Shown here piece after piece: positions 46,040 through 58,100 of a stretch of DNA of 64,000 nt. A program made the translations under genes and the position numbers. The stretch covers positions 372,001 through 436,000 of the forward strand of contig NZ_LBMH01000004.1 of the NCBI RefSeq assembly GCF_001005305.1. Direction: 5' to 3'. The notes below the pieces were generated by a model that was given only the letters and a program-made list of their open reading frames with translations, did no database searches and was not told where the DNA came from. The DNA is from Kordia zhangzhouensis. GTDB taxonomy: Bacteria > Bacteroidota > Bacteroidia > Flavobacteriales > Flavobacteriaceae. The stretch's first letter is position 1. Every line of letters starts with the position of its first letter.

Positions 46040-49000
46040 ATGGCTTCAAATGTCACAGAAAATATAGATGGATATGAATTTTCTGATAACCAGAAAAAAT
46101 TATGGAATGTTGGTAAAGACCAACTAGATGCATTTTACAATCAACTAGTAGTAAGCGTTACTGCAAACAAAACACTATCAGAAGTAGTAAAAAGTATTCA
46201 AACCATTATAGGAACACATGAAATATTCACATTCAGATCACATAACAACTATCAGTACTATTATCCTGTTCAATATCAGTACGATGCAACATTTTTAGAT
46301 TACATAGAAGTTGATGGCAATGCCCAAGATGCACAAAAAACAGTTGATGCATATTTGTCAAGACCATTTGATCCATCTGAAAATGCAGCAATTCGTTTTT
46401 GCTTTACAGTGCAAGGAGGTTTTGTACAAAAGGCTCATATCCGTTTATACAGTTTATGGGGTGATACCTATACGTTATTATTTTTGGCCAAAAGAATGAA
46501 TGCGCTTTTAGAAGCTACGCCAAATACAACGGATGAAAGTGACATTATTCCGTATATTAATTATGCAGCATGGCAAAATGATTTAATCAAAAACCCTGAA
46601 GATGATGCCAAAGCTTTTTGGAAAACCTACACCGATGAAAAAAGTAAAACGGTTATTCCTTTTCAAAAAGCAACACTTAGTTCATTTGCACCAAAGCGTA
46701 AGCAAATAACAGTGTTAAATGCAGAAGCCAAAAAGAAAATAGAAGCAAATTGTAACGCTAAAAACAGTACACTTTCTAGTGGGTTGTTATATCAATACCT
46801 AGCATTCTTAAGCACGTTTACTAATGAAAAACTAACCATAGGTTATGTGCAAAATGGACGTATATATGATGAACTACAAGGAACTTTAGGATTAGTCAAC
46901 AAAACCTTACCTGTAGTGCTAGATACAGCATCTATTATTACAAATAAAGATATTGAAGCTGTTAACCGTGAAGTAACACAAGTAAATAATTGGTCCGATT
47001 ACTATACAATTAAAAAAGATGATGCTCAACAATGCTTTAATTACTCGTTTGAATGTATTTCTGCAGAAGATTTAAATAGCGCTACAGCAGATGTATACTC
47101 GGTTCAAAACACATTTAGGGTAAAACTAAGTTGTATTGTTTATGCAAATTCAATTGCAATTGATCTTTACTACGATGCAGGGTATTATGGAGAAGCCGAT
47201 ATTAATGTGATAGAAGCACAATTAAAAAAACAGTTCTCAACAATAACGGAAGGCTTTGAAACAACCCGTGAATTGAGTGCCATTGAACAATCAATCATTG
47301 ATACTGCAAATGCTACATCAAATACATTTGAAACCTATCAAGCAATTACAGAATTGATTGATATACAAACATCAAAAAATCCTGAAGAAACCGCAATTGT
47401 ATATGATGGAAAACAATTAACATACAAACAACTACAGGAAAAAGTAAACAAGTTAGCCAACTGTATCGTAAACGAATATAAAATCAATAAAGGCGATGCC
47501 GTTTGTATTCTGTTGGAACGTTCTGAATCGTTTATCATTAGCATATTAAGTGTACTTAAAGCAGGAGCGTATTATGTTCCAATTAGTAAAGAATATCCGC
47601 AAGAACGTATTCAATTCATTATTGAAGATACAGCTTGTAAACTACTTCTTACTGATGAAGAAATTGAAGCAACAGCTCAAATTCAAGTACTGAATCCTTC
47701 AAAAGAAGAAAACTTTGCAGCTCAATCCACAACATTTGAAACAGTTGCGCAAAATTCAGATGTAGCGTATTGTATTTATACAAGTGGTTCAACTGGCAAT
47801 CCAAAAGGATGTTTGATTACGCATGAAAACCTACTCAATTATGTGTTGTGGGCAAATCAATACTACTTCACAGATGAATCTTTAGGAAATTGGGGATTTT
47901 TAACGGCAGTATCATTTGACCTAAGTGTTACAGCAATTTTTACCAGTTTGACAAGAGGAAAAATGCTCACAATTGAAAAAGAAGAAGGACATGTAGTCGA
48001 ATTGCTTAAAAAGAGTTTTGAAAACCCAGCAATCGATACGCTCAAATTGACACCTGCACATTTATCGTTATTGGCAGAGTTAGACATAGAAACAACAGCA
48101 GTTAAAATTATCATTTGCGGAGGTGAGCAGTTAACATCACATCAAGTACAAACAGTCAAATCAATTAGTGAAAACATAACGTTATTCAATGAATATGGCC
48201 CTACAGAAGGAACGGTAGGATGTATTACTAAAATTGCCAAAGTAGACGAAAAAATCTATATCGGAAAACCAATTGCAAACATGTCTGTAGCTATTGTAAA
48301 TAGTGACAATAAAGCTTGTGAAATAGGAGCAACTGGAGAAATCATTATCTCAGGAAAAGGAATCAGTAAAGGATACCTAAATAGAGAAGACCTTACAGCA
48401 GAGAAATTTGTAGCCGAGCTTGCAGGGAAAAAAGGAAACTATTATAAAACAGGCGATCTTGGCCGTTGGACAGCCACTGGAGAAATTGAATTTTTAGGAA
48501 GAAAAGATGATCAAGTAAAAATTCGTGGGTACCGAATCGAACTTGGTGAAATTGAAAAATATTTAGCTACACATCCAGCAATTGAAGAAGCAGTAGTAGT
48601 TGTACGTGAAAATGAAGAAGCTACCGAAAAAGAATTGGTAGCCTATGTGCGCTCTAAAGAAACATTAAATGCAGGAATGATTCAAGAATTTCTATCTACA
48701 AAAGTTCCAGAATACATGCTTCCTGAACACTATGTACAATTAGTAACATTCCCACTAACAGTCAATGGAAAAGTAGACAGAAAAGCATTACCAGAACCGT
48801 ATGGTATGAGCTTATCAAGTGGCGTAGAATACAAAGCACCAAGCACAGAAACCGAACATAAACTTGCGAATCTTTGGGAAGAAACACTCAAAAGAGAGCG
48901 CATTGGAGTAAATGATAATTTCTTCTTTATAGGAGGAAATAGTTTAAAAGCGATGAATGTAATCAATCACATTCATCAACAATTTGAAGTAAAACTACAG

Positions 49001-49129
49001 CTAAAAGACTTCTTTGAATCTGCAACAATCTCAGACATTGCTAAGCAAATTGACGCTTCGATTATGTTGCGAAATATCAAAGAAGAAATGAATTCTGATA
49101 AAGAATTTGAAAGTGAAATCACCTTATAA
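46040..49129 (+). CDS. NRPS, module 10: degenerate C (interface-like)-A-PCP, Asn-type
   Basis: 1029 residues from ATG 46040. The frame is open back to 45890, but that stretch overlaps the hydroxylase gene and looks unrelated. Residues 1-405 are a full-length condensation fold in which HHxxxDG has become YSLWGDT (137-143), so it cannot catalyse condensation in the usual way. The A domain has YTSGSTGNPKG at 580, NEYGPTEGT and YKTGDLGRW; the PCP has IGGNS with Ser968. Specificity residues D-L-T-K-I-G-E-V-G-K point to Asn (Asp possible). Working condensation must come from the C domain ending the 41035 protein, giving C, interface, A, PCP in order. The tail (EFESEITL) is acidic-hydrophobic, suited to the docking domain of the next protein. 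Confidence 0.9.
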   Translation: MASNVTENIDGYEFSDNQKKLWNVGKDQLDAFYNQLVVSVTANKTLSEVVKSIQTIIGTHEIFTFRSHNNYQYYYPVQYQYDATFLDYIEVDGNAQDAQKTVDAYLSRPFDPSENAAIRFCFTVQGGFVQKAHIRLYSLWGDTYTLLFLAKRMNALLEATPNTTDESDIIPYINYAAWQNDLIKNPEDDAKAFWKTYTDEKSKTVIPFQKATLSSFAPKRKQITVLNAEAKKKIEANCNAKNSTLSSGLLYQYLAFLSTFTNEKLTIGYVQNGRIYDELQGTLGLVNKTLPVVLDTASIITNKDIEAVNREVTQVNNWSDYYTIKKDDAQQCFNYSFECISAEDLNSATADVYSVQNTFRVKLSCIVYANSIAIDLYYDAGYYGEADINVIEAQLKKQFSTITEGFETTRELSAIEQSIIDTANATSNTFETYQAITELIDIQTSKNPEETAIVYDGKQLTYKQLQEKVNKLANCIVNEYKINKGDAVCILLERSESFIISILSVLKAGAYYVPISKEYPQERIQFIIEDTACKLLLTDEEIEATAQIQVLNPSKEENFAAQSTTFETVAQNSDVAYCIYTSGSTGNPKGCLITHENLLNYVLWANQYYFTDESLGNWGFLTAVSFDLSVTAIFTSLTRGKMLTIEKEEGHVVELLKKSFENPAIDTLKLTPAHLSLLAELDIETTAVKIIICGGEQLTSHQVQTVKSISENITLFNEYGPTEGTVGCITKIAKVDEKIYIGKPIANMSVAIVNSDNKACEIGATGEIIISGKGISKGYLNREDLTAEKFVAELAGKKGNYYKTGDLGRWTATGEIEFLGRKDDQVKIRGYRIELGEIEKYLATHPAIEEAVVVVRENEEATEKELVAYVRSKETLNAGMIQEFLSTKVPEYMLPEHYVQLVTFPLTVNGKVDRKALPEPYGMSLSSGVEYKAPSTETEHKLANLWEETLKRERIGVNDNFFFIGGNSLKAMNVINHIHQQFEVKLQLKDFFESATISDIAKQIDASIMLRNIKEEMNSDKEFESEITL

Positions 49130-49142
49130 AGCAGTACCAACC

Positions 49143-52100
49143 ATGTATACATTATTAAAAAAATTAATCGCGAATAACATTCACCTTTCCGTAGTCGACG
49201 GGAGCTTGAAAGTAAAATTTGATGGTAAAAAATTACCAGAAGATTTACTTTCAGAAATCAAAGACAACAAAGAAGCGTTGATTGCATACTTGGAACAACA
49301 AGATGCTGAAACCCACCAATCTATTGAAAAAGTGGCAGAAAGTGTCTCATATCCGTTATCGTCTGCTCAAAAAAGATTATGGATATTGCACAAAGTAGAT
49401 GAAGGTGCAGTAGCATACAATATGGCGGGACAAACAACGCTTGATGGAACTTATCACCTTGAAAACTTTGAAAAAGCAATCAAGGCAACGATTGCACATC
49501 ATGAAATTTTACGCACAGTTTTTAGAGAAGATGAAAATGAAGAAGCTAGACAATGGATTTTAACTCCAGAAGAAGTAAACTTTGCCATTTCTCATGTAGA
49601 TTTCAGAAACATTGATAGCGCAAAAATTCAAGAAAATGTAGCGACTTACATCCAAGAAGATGCAGTGAAACCGTTTGATTTTGAGAATGGGCCATTATTG
49701 CGTGCTTCAATGTTACAAACGGCAGACGATCAATTCGTGTTCTATTATAACATGCATCACATTATCAGTGATGGTGTATCAATGGATGTATTAGCCAAAA
49801 ACATTATAATGGCATACAACGCTATTGAAAGTGGACAAGAAGTGGTATTACCATCATTACGAATTCAATACAAAGATTATGCTGTATGGCAATTGGCTCA
49901 ATTAGAGAGTGCTACATCTCAAGCGGCTAAATCATATTGGTTAGAACAATTATCGGGTGAATTACCTACGTTGGATTTGCCAACAAACAAAAAACGTCCT
50001 ACAGTTCAAACTACAAATGGTAAAAACTTAGCGACTTATATTAATAAAGAAGTAGCTTCAAAATTAAAAGCGTATTGCCAAGCACAAAATGGAAGCTTAT
50101 TTATGGGATTGGTATCTGCACTAAATGTGCTTTTTTATAGATACACCAATCAAAATGATTTCATTATAGGAACGCCAGTTGCAGGAAGAGATCATACAGA
50201 TTTGGAAAATCAAATAGGGTTTTATGTAAATACGTTAGCGTTGCGAAATCAAGTAATTGCTAGCCAGTCATTTGCTGAGGTTTTTGCTGCGGTTAAAAAG
50301 AACACACTAAATGCATATTCACATCAAAATTATCCGTTTAATCAACTTATTCAAGATTTAAACTTAAAAAGAGATGTAAGTAGAAGTGCCATTTTTGATG
50401 TAATGGTAACCATGCATAACTTTGATAACAGCACAGTAAATCTTCAAGTAAATGAAAATGAGATTGATACGATTTTTGACTATGGTGCTGCACAAAGTAA
50501 ATTCGATTTAGAACTTAACTTTAAGGAAGTAGACGGTCACATATACATTGCCGTAATTTACAATGAAGATGTATATGAAAATGATACCATTCAAAACTTC
50601 ATAAAGCATTTTAAAACGTTACTAGAAGCCGTAGCCAATACTCCTCAACAAAAAGTAACTGAATTACCAATTCTTCCACAAGAAGAAGAAAGGGTATTAG
50701 CTAGCTTTAACGATACGAAAGTAGTATACGAAGACGCAACAACGGTAGTAGCATTATTTGCTCAACAAGTAACAGCAAACCCTAACAAAACGGCGTTGGT
50801 ATTTGAAGGAAAACAACTTTCTTACCAGGAGCTTGATGAACGATCTAATCAAATAGCACACTATATCACATCAAAAAATGTACAAAACACACTAATTCCA
50901 ATCTGTGTTGAACGTTCATTTGAAATGTTGATTGGAATTTTTGGAATTCTAAAATCAGGAAACGCATATGTGCCTGTTGACCCTACGTATCCGCAAGAAA
51001 GAATAGAGTATATTTTAGAAGATACCAATGCGTCATTTGTATTTGTAAACACTGCGTATACGTCATTTTTTGCAAATGTTGAAGTAATTGATTTAGATAC
51101 ATTTAATTACGAATCGTATCCAACAACTGCTGTTGATGTAGCTATCTCTTCAGAACAATTGGCATATTGTATCTATACATCAGGAACAACAGGAAAGCCA
51201 AAAGGAGTATTAAATGCACATGCAGGACTTACAAACCGTTTATTTTGGATGCGTGATGAATTAAATATCACTGCAAATTCAGTACTATTCCAAAAAACAC
51301 CGTATGTTTTTGATGTATCTGTTTGGGAATTAACCATGCCTTTTATTGTAGGATGTTCATTAATCATTGCACGTCCAGAAGGACACTTAGATCCATCATA
51401 TCTACAAGAAATCATAGCAAGTGAACAAGTAACACTAATTCACTTTGTACCTTCCATGCTACATGTATTTATGGAAGTAGCAGAAGCTGAAAAATTACAA
51501 AGTTTACAGCACATAGTATGTAGTGGAGAAGCTTTATCATCTACAGTAGTAGAAAAAACAAAGCAAACGCTACTTACTACCAAACTGTACAATCTATATG
51601 GGCCAACGGAAGCAGCGATTGATGTAACATCAATTGATTTAACAACGATTGATACCGTAAAAGAAGGTGTAAGCATTGGGAAACCAGTAGCCAATACGCA
51701 ATTATATATAGTAAATGAAGATTTGCAAAAACAACCGGTTGGAGTTGTTGGTGAATTGTTAATTGCTGGAATTCAAGTAGCAAAAGGATATGCCAACAAG
51801 CCAGAGTTGACCAACGAAAAATTCATTAACAACCCTTTCGGCGAAGGAAAAGTATATAAAACGGGCGACTTAGTTCGTTGGTTACCAAATGGTACAATTG
51901 ATTTCTTAGGAAGAAAAGATGATCAAGTAAAAATTCACGGATTCCGTATTGAATTAGGAGAAGTTACAAATGCATTAGAACAAGTAGAAACCATCAAACA
52001 AGCAGTGGTTGTTGTAGATGAAACATTTGGTAAAAAACGTTTATTTGGATATGTGGTTTCTGAAACGACTATTGAAAAAGAAACCATCAAACAACAACTG

Positions 52101-55100
52101 AAAAAACGATTGCCAGAATACATGATTCCTGCTGATTTTATGCAGTTGGAAACAATTCCTTTAACAATCAACGGAAAAGTAAATCGTAAGGCATTACCAA
52201 AACCTGCAATCACAGATGTTGAAACAACCAATTATGTTGCGCCACGCAACGAGCAAGAGGAAATTATTGCAAGTATTTGGCAAGAAGTATTAGGTGTTGA
52301 AAAAGTAGGTGTTTATGACAATTTCTTTGCTTTAGGAGGAGACTCTATTATTGCAATTCAATTTATCAGTAGAGCCAAAAAAATGGGGGTTTCCCTGAAG
52401 GTAAAAGATGTATTTGAGTTTCAAACTATTGAAGAATTAGCAGCTAACATTCAAGACGAAAAAACAATTAGTTCTGAACAAGGTATCTTAGAAGGTACAG
52501 TTGGATTAGTGCCAATACAACAATACTTCTTTGAAAAAGAATATACAGTTCAAGACCAATACAATCAGTCGTTATTAGTAACGCTTCCAAAACAAATTAC
52601 GCATACACAACTTACAGAAGCTGTTGTAGGTGTATATCAAAAACACGATGCGCTACGAATGCGTTTTGATTGGGAAGCAGATCAATATTTGGGTACTTAT
52701 CAAACAACAATTCCAACGGTTGCAATAGAAACGGTTATTTCAACAAACAATGTTTCAGAAGAAGTAACATCTATCTGTGCGTCATACCAAGAAAAACTTA
52801 GTATAACAGAAGGAAATGTTGTAAAATTTGTATTCATACAAACTCCAGAAAGTGAAACATACGATCGTCTATTTATTGTAGCGCATCACTTAGTAATTGA
52901 TGGTGTTTCTTGGAGAATTTTAGCAGAAGATTTAAGCAATAACTTGCAAAAAGTAAGCAAAGGAGAAACTGTTTTAGTAGATCAAAAAACAACTTCATTC
53001 AGACAATGGCAAGAACGATTAACAAGCTTTGCAAACAGTGAAGTCTTACAAGAAGAAGCTTCGTACTGGAAATCGATTGTAGATAGGGTTGAAGCATTAC
53101 CTCAAGACACTGACTTTGATGGAAAAACAACCTATCAAGAAGTAGATTCACATACAATTGAATTTTCAAAAGAGCTTACAAATAGTCTATTAAGAGAAAG
53201 TAACCAAGCATTTTCTACTGAGATAAATGACATACTAATAGCAGCATTGGCGATGTCATTTGCTCAATGGACAAAAAATAATAATGTTGTAATTGGTTTA
53301 GAAGGTCATGGTAGAGAAGAACTTTTTGAAGATGTTGACTTAACTGAAACAATAGGTTGGTTTACCTCTTTATATCCAGTACTTCTTCAAAATATAGAAG
53401 GAGACGTAGCAGCAACCATTGTACAAGCCAAAGAAAACCTAAAAGGTATTCCAAATAAAGGTATTGGTTATGGCGCGTTACGTTATTTAGCAGAAGATGA
53501 AGCAATCAAAGAAAGTTTGCGAAAAGATATAGAACAAGTAATTTTTAACTATCTCGGTCAGGCAGATCAAGGAAGTTCTGAAACTACATCGATATTCAAT
53601 TTTACAAATGAAGGCAAAGGAGAAGACATTCACCCTGCAAATGCGTACAATGGAAAAATAACCATAAATGGAGTCGTTACAAACGGAACTTTAAGCTTGC
53701 GTTGGGATTTTGATGCAAATCGTTTTACAAAAACGACCATTGAAACTCTAGCAGAAAATTACAAAGAAGCACTAGAAACTATTGTTGCATTTTGTAAAAC
53801 ACAAACGGAAACAATCAAAACTCCTGCAGATTATGGATTGAATGGATTGGTTTCTTTCAAAGATTTGAATGCATTCAAATCAACGATGAGCAATCAGGAA
53901 ATTGAAGACATCTATCAATTAAGTCCTATGCAAGAAGGAATCTTGTTTTACAGTATGTATAACAAGCAATCGAACGCTTATATCAACCAAATTAGCTTTG
54001 ATTTAACAGGAGAATTTAATATAGAATATTTCCGTAAAGCATGGGAAAACATTATTGAAAATCACAGTGTACTTCGTACGTCTTTTCACTTAGAAGGACT
54101 TAACATACCTGTACAATGTGTTCATAAAAATGTAGATTTGCCTTTAACGGTATTAGATTTTTCTGCAAAACCAGCTAATGAAATTGCAACAGCTGTAACA
54201 GCATACATTCAAGAAGATGCGAATACCGCATTTGAAATGGACAAAGCTCCGTTATTTAGACTTACTTTAATCAAACAAGCGGAACAAAGTATCAAGTTGA
54301 TATATTCAACACATCACATCATTTCAGATGGTTGGTCATCGCCAGTAATCTTTGGAGAATACTTAGAAAATTACAAAGCATTAACAGAAGGAAAATCATT
54401 AGTAGCAAGAGAAACAGACAATTATAAAGACTATATCTCGTACATTACTACTAAAAATAACGCAGAAGTTGTGCGTTACTGGAAAGAACAGTTGAGTGAG
54501 TTAACCACACCGAGCTTGCTTCCTTTTACTGATACAACTAAAAATCTAAATAAAACTTTCGGAAACACTAGTAGTGTTTTATCAAAAGGAAAAGATTATG
54601 TAGTAGCATTAGAAGCATTTGCAAAGAAAAATCGCTTAACAGTCAATACTATTGTTCAGGGAATTTGGGCGTACCTACTTTCTCAATATACAAACAATGA
54701 AACAGTTGTATTTGGTACGGTAATCTCTGGTAGACCTACCGAAATCAAAAATATTGAACAACGTTTAGGTTTATATATCAATACAATTCCTTTATGTACA
54801 TCTGTAAAAGAAAATACTAATGTAATTTCCTGGTTAACAGATATTCAGCAAAATTATGCAATCTCAAGAGAAGAATATGGTTTTTCTTCATTAGTTGATA
54901 TTCAAAAGCAAAGTGATGCTGCTAGAGAATTATTTGATAGTTTATTAGTCTTTGAAAATTATCCGTTAGACGCTATTGAAGAAGCAGAATCTGATGTTAG
55001 TATCAATAACTTAGAAACGAAACAACAGAACAACTATGTATTGACAATTTCTATTGGACATGTTGCTGAAACAGGGATGAATGTAGAATTTGAATACAAT

Positions 55101-58100
55101 TCTAACATACTCTCTACTGATATTATCACTATGATTAAAGGTCATTTTGATACATTATTAGAAACAATTGTTCGAAGCAATACAATTGCAGATTTAGAAT
55201 ATTTAAGTGAAGCAGAAACTACATTTTTACAAAAAACGGTTAACAATGCGACACCTGTAGAGGTATTACAACTTACGTTAGATGCATTCAAAGCGCAAGT
55301 TGCTAAAACGCCAGAACAGATTGCAACAGTATTCAGAGACGAACAACTAACTTATCAAGAGTTAGATGAGCAATCCAATCAATTGGCAAACTGCCTCGTA
55401 AATGTGCATGGAATCAAAAAAGGAGATGCTGTTGGTATCAAATTAGATCGTAGCAACTGGATGTTGATTTCAATCTTGGGAATCTTAAAAACAGGTGCAG
55501 CCTACGTACCAATTGATCCCGCATATGGTTCTTCAAGAGAAGAACATATTTTAAGTGATGCAAACTTACGCTTGCTAATTACTGAGTCTAACTATATGTT
55601 TGATATGTTTGACTATGAGGGTAATATGCTTACAGTTGATATCGATTTTGAAGCAGATGAGTTTTCTAAGGACTTTGAATTTACAGAGGTAACAGCAGAT
55701 ACGTTAGCGTATATGATTTATACTTCAGGTTCTACTGGAAAGCCAAAAGGAGTAATGATTCCACATGGGGCATTGGCAAACTATCTAGAGTGGGCAACCA
55801 AAGCATACTTAACTAGCAACAAATTAGCAAACTATGACTTTGGTTTGTATACATCATTATCGTTTGACCTAACTGTTACTAGTGTGTTTTTGCCAATTTT
55901 AAATGGAGGAACGTTACATATTTATGATCAAGGAGATATATCGCAAACATTAACAAACTATTTCAAAAGTGAAGCAACTTGTATCAAACTAACGCCAGCA
56001 CACATTACGCTACTAAAAGAGTTAGACATTCAAAAAAGTACAGTTCAAGTAGCCATTGTTGGAGGTGATGCTCTATTACCACATCATGTACGTACATTAC
56101 GAAATATTAATCCAGACATTAAAATTTATAATGAATACGGTCCAACGGAAGCAACAGTAGGATGTATGATTTTTGAAGTAACTTCTGAAGAAACGATAAG
56201 CATTGGAAAACCAATTCAGAACACAGAAATCTATGTGTTGAACAGAAATCATCAATTGGTAGCTAATGGTGTTTCAGGGGAGATTTGTGTAGGAGGAGCA
56301 GGATTAGCAAAAGGTTACATAAATCGTTCAGAATTAACCGCAGAAAAATTCATTCCTCATCCATTTAAAACAGGCGAAAGATTATATAAAACAGGAGATG
56401 TTGGCACATGGAACGCAGATGGAAACTTAGCTTATTTAGGACGAAAAGATGACCAAGTAAAAATTCGTGGGTATCGAATCGAATTAGGCGAAATTGAGCA
56501 ACAATTACTAAGCAAAGAAACCATACAAGAAGCGGTAGTATTAGTACATAGTTTAGAAAATGGCGACAAACAATTAGCAGCATACTTAGTGTTCAATGGA
56601 AAAGAAGAAACGGCAATGCATATCCGTAAATTCCTTTCGGAACGTTTGCCAGGATACATGATTCCAGCACACTTTGTTCCTGTAGATCGTATGCCACTAA
56701 CAGTGAATGGTAAAATTGACAAAGAACAATTACTAAGTCTAAAAGATATCAAACTTGATGGAGGTGCTGAATATGTAGCGCCACAAAACGAGATTGAAGA
56801 AGCGGTAGCTAAAATTTGGGAAGAGCACTTTGACGTAGATACAATTAGTGTTCGAGATGATTATTTCAATCTAGGAGGAGATTCCATCAAAATGATTCGT
56901 TGTATCAGTGTAATCAATAAAACATTCAATATTGAATTGCCTGTAGCAACATTCTACGAAAACCCTACAATTGAAGGTGTGGCAGCATTTATTGCTGAAA
57001 ATGAAAATGTAGAGCAAGGAGAAAATACAGATAAAATAGCAGTTGAAGCTGAAATAGCAAAAATTGCAGCAGCTGTATTAGCAGAACATCCAACACCAGA
57101 AAACGTAGAAAATGTATATCCAATCAGTGATGTACAGTTAGGAATGGTGCTTACAAGTCAATTAAGTAAAGAAAAAGACGAATTAGGAGTATATCATGAT
57201 CAATTCTTATTTCAATTAGGTACTGTTGACATTCCGTTATTAACGCGAGCAATGCAACTTATGGTACAAAAACATGAAACCTTGCGTACTTCGTATCATT
57301 TATACGAATACGATTATCAGGTTCAAATTATTCATAAAAGAGTACCTGTGCATATCGGATATGAAGACATCAGTCATCTATCAAAGGAAGAAAAAGAAAG
57401 CTTTATTGATAATTTCCTAGTGGAAGAGCGAACGCAACGTCCGTTTGACACAACGCAAGCACCTGTATGGAGAGTAAATGTTTTTCAAATTGCACCATCT
57501 GATATCATATTCGTATTACAATTTCATCATGCAATGATTGATGGTTGGGGACAAAGTAACTTAAAAGTAGAACTCTTTGAGATTTATGAAAAACTAGGAA
57601 AGTACAATGGTTATCAACCAGAATCACTACAATGTAGCATTCGTGACAGTGTACTATCAGATTTGTTAGAGCAACGCAAAGAAGAAAATAGTACGTTTTG
57701 GAAAAATACAATGGCGGGTTATAAGCGATTGGAAATTTTGACAAATACGCACTTTGACCGTCAATTATCAAAAACATATTCAGAAGAATTTACTACGCAA
57801 ATTCTTCAAAAATGTGAACGCGATCAAATCACTCCAAAAGGATTATTCTTTAGTGCATATATATATGTATTATCTCTATTAGCAAATGAAACCGATACAA
57901 CAATTGGTTTGGTAGCACATAGACGTCCGTTTGTAGAAGATGGCGACAAACTACTAGGTTGTTTCTTAAACTCGGTACCATTCCGATATGATATAGCAAA
58001 CACGGTTGATAAAACATGGTTAGAATATGTGCAAACTATCAATGATCAGTTAGATCAACTCAAAGGAAAAGATCGTTTTTCTTTAAATGCAATTGCAGAT

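Noticed and set aside
49107-49142. ATG upstream of the module 11 NRPS docking domain
   Set aside because: It lies inside the previous gene; the TubC-type docking domain begins at ATG 49143 as in its paralogues.
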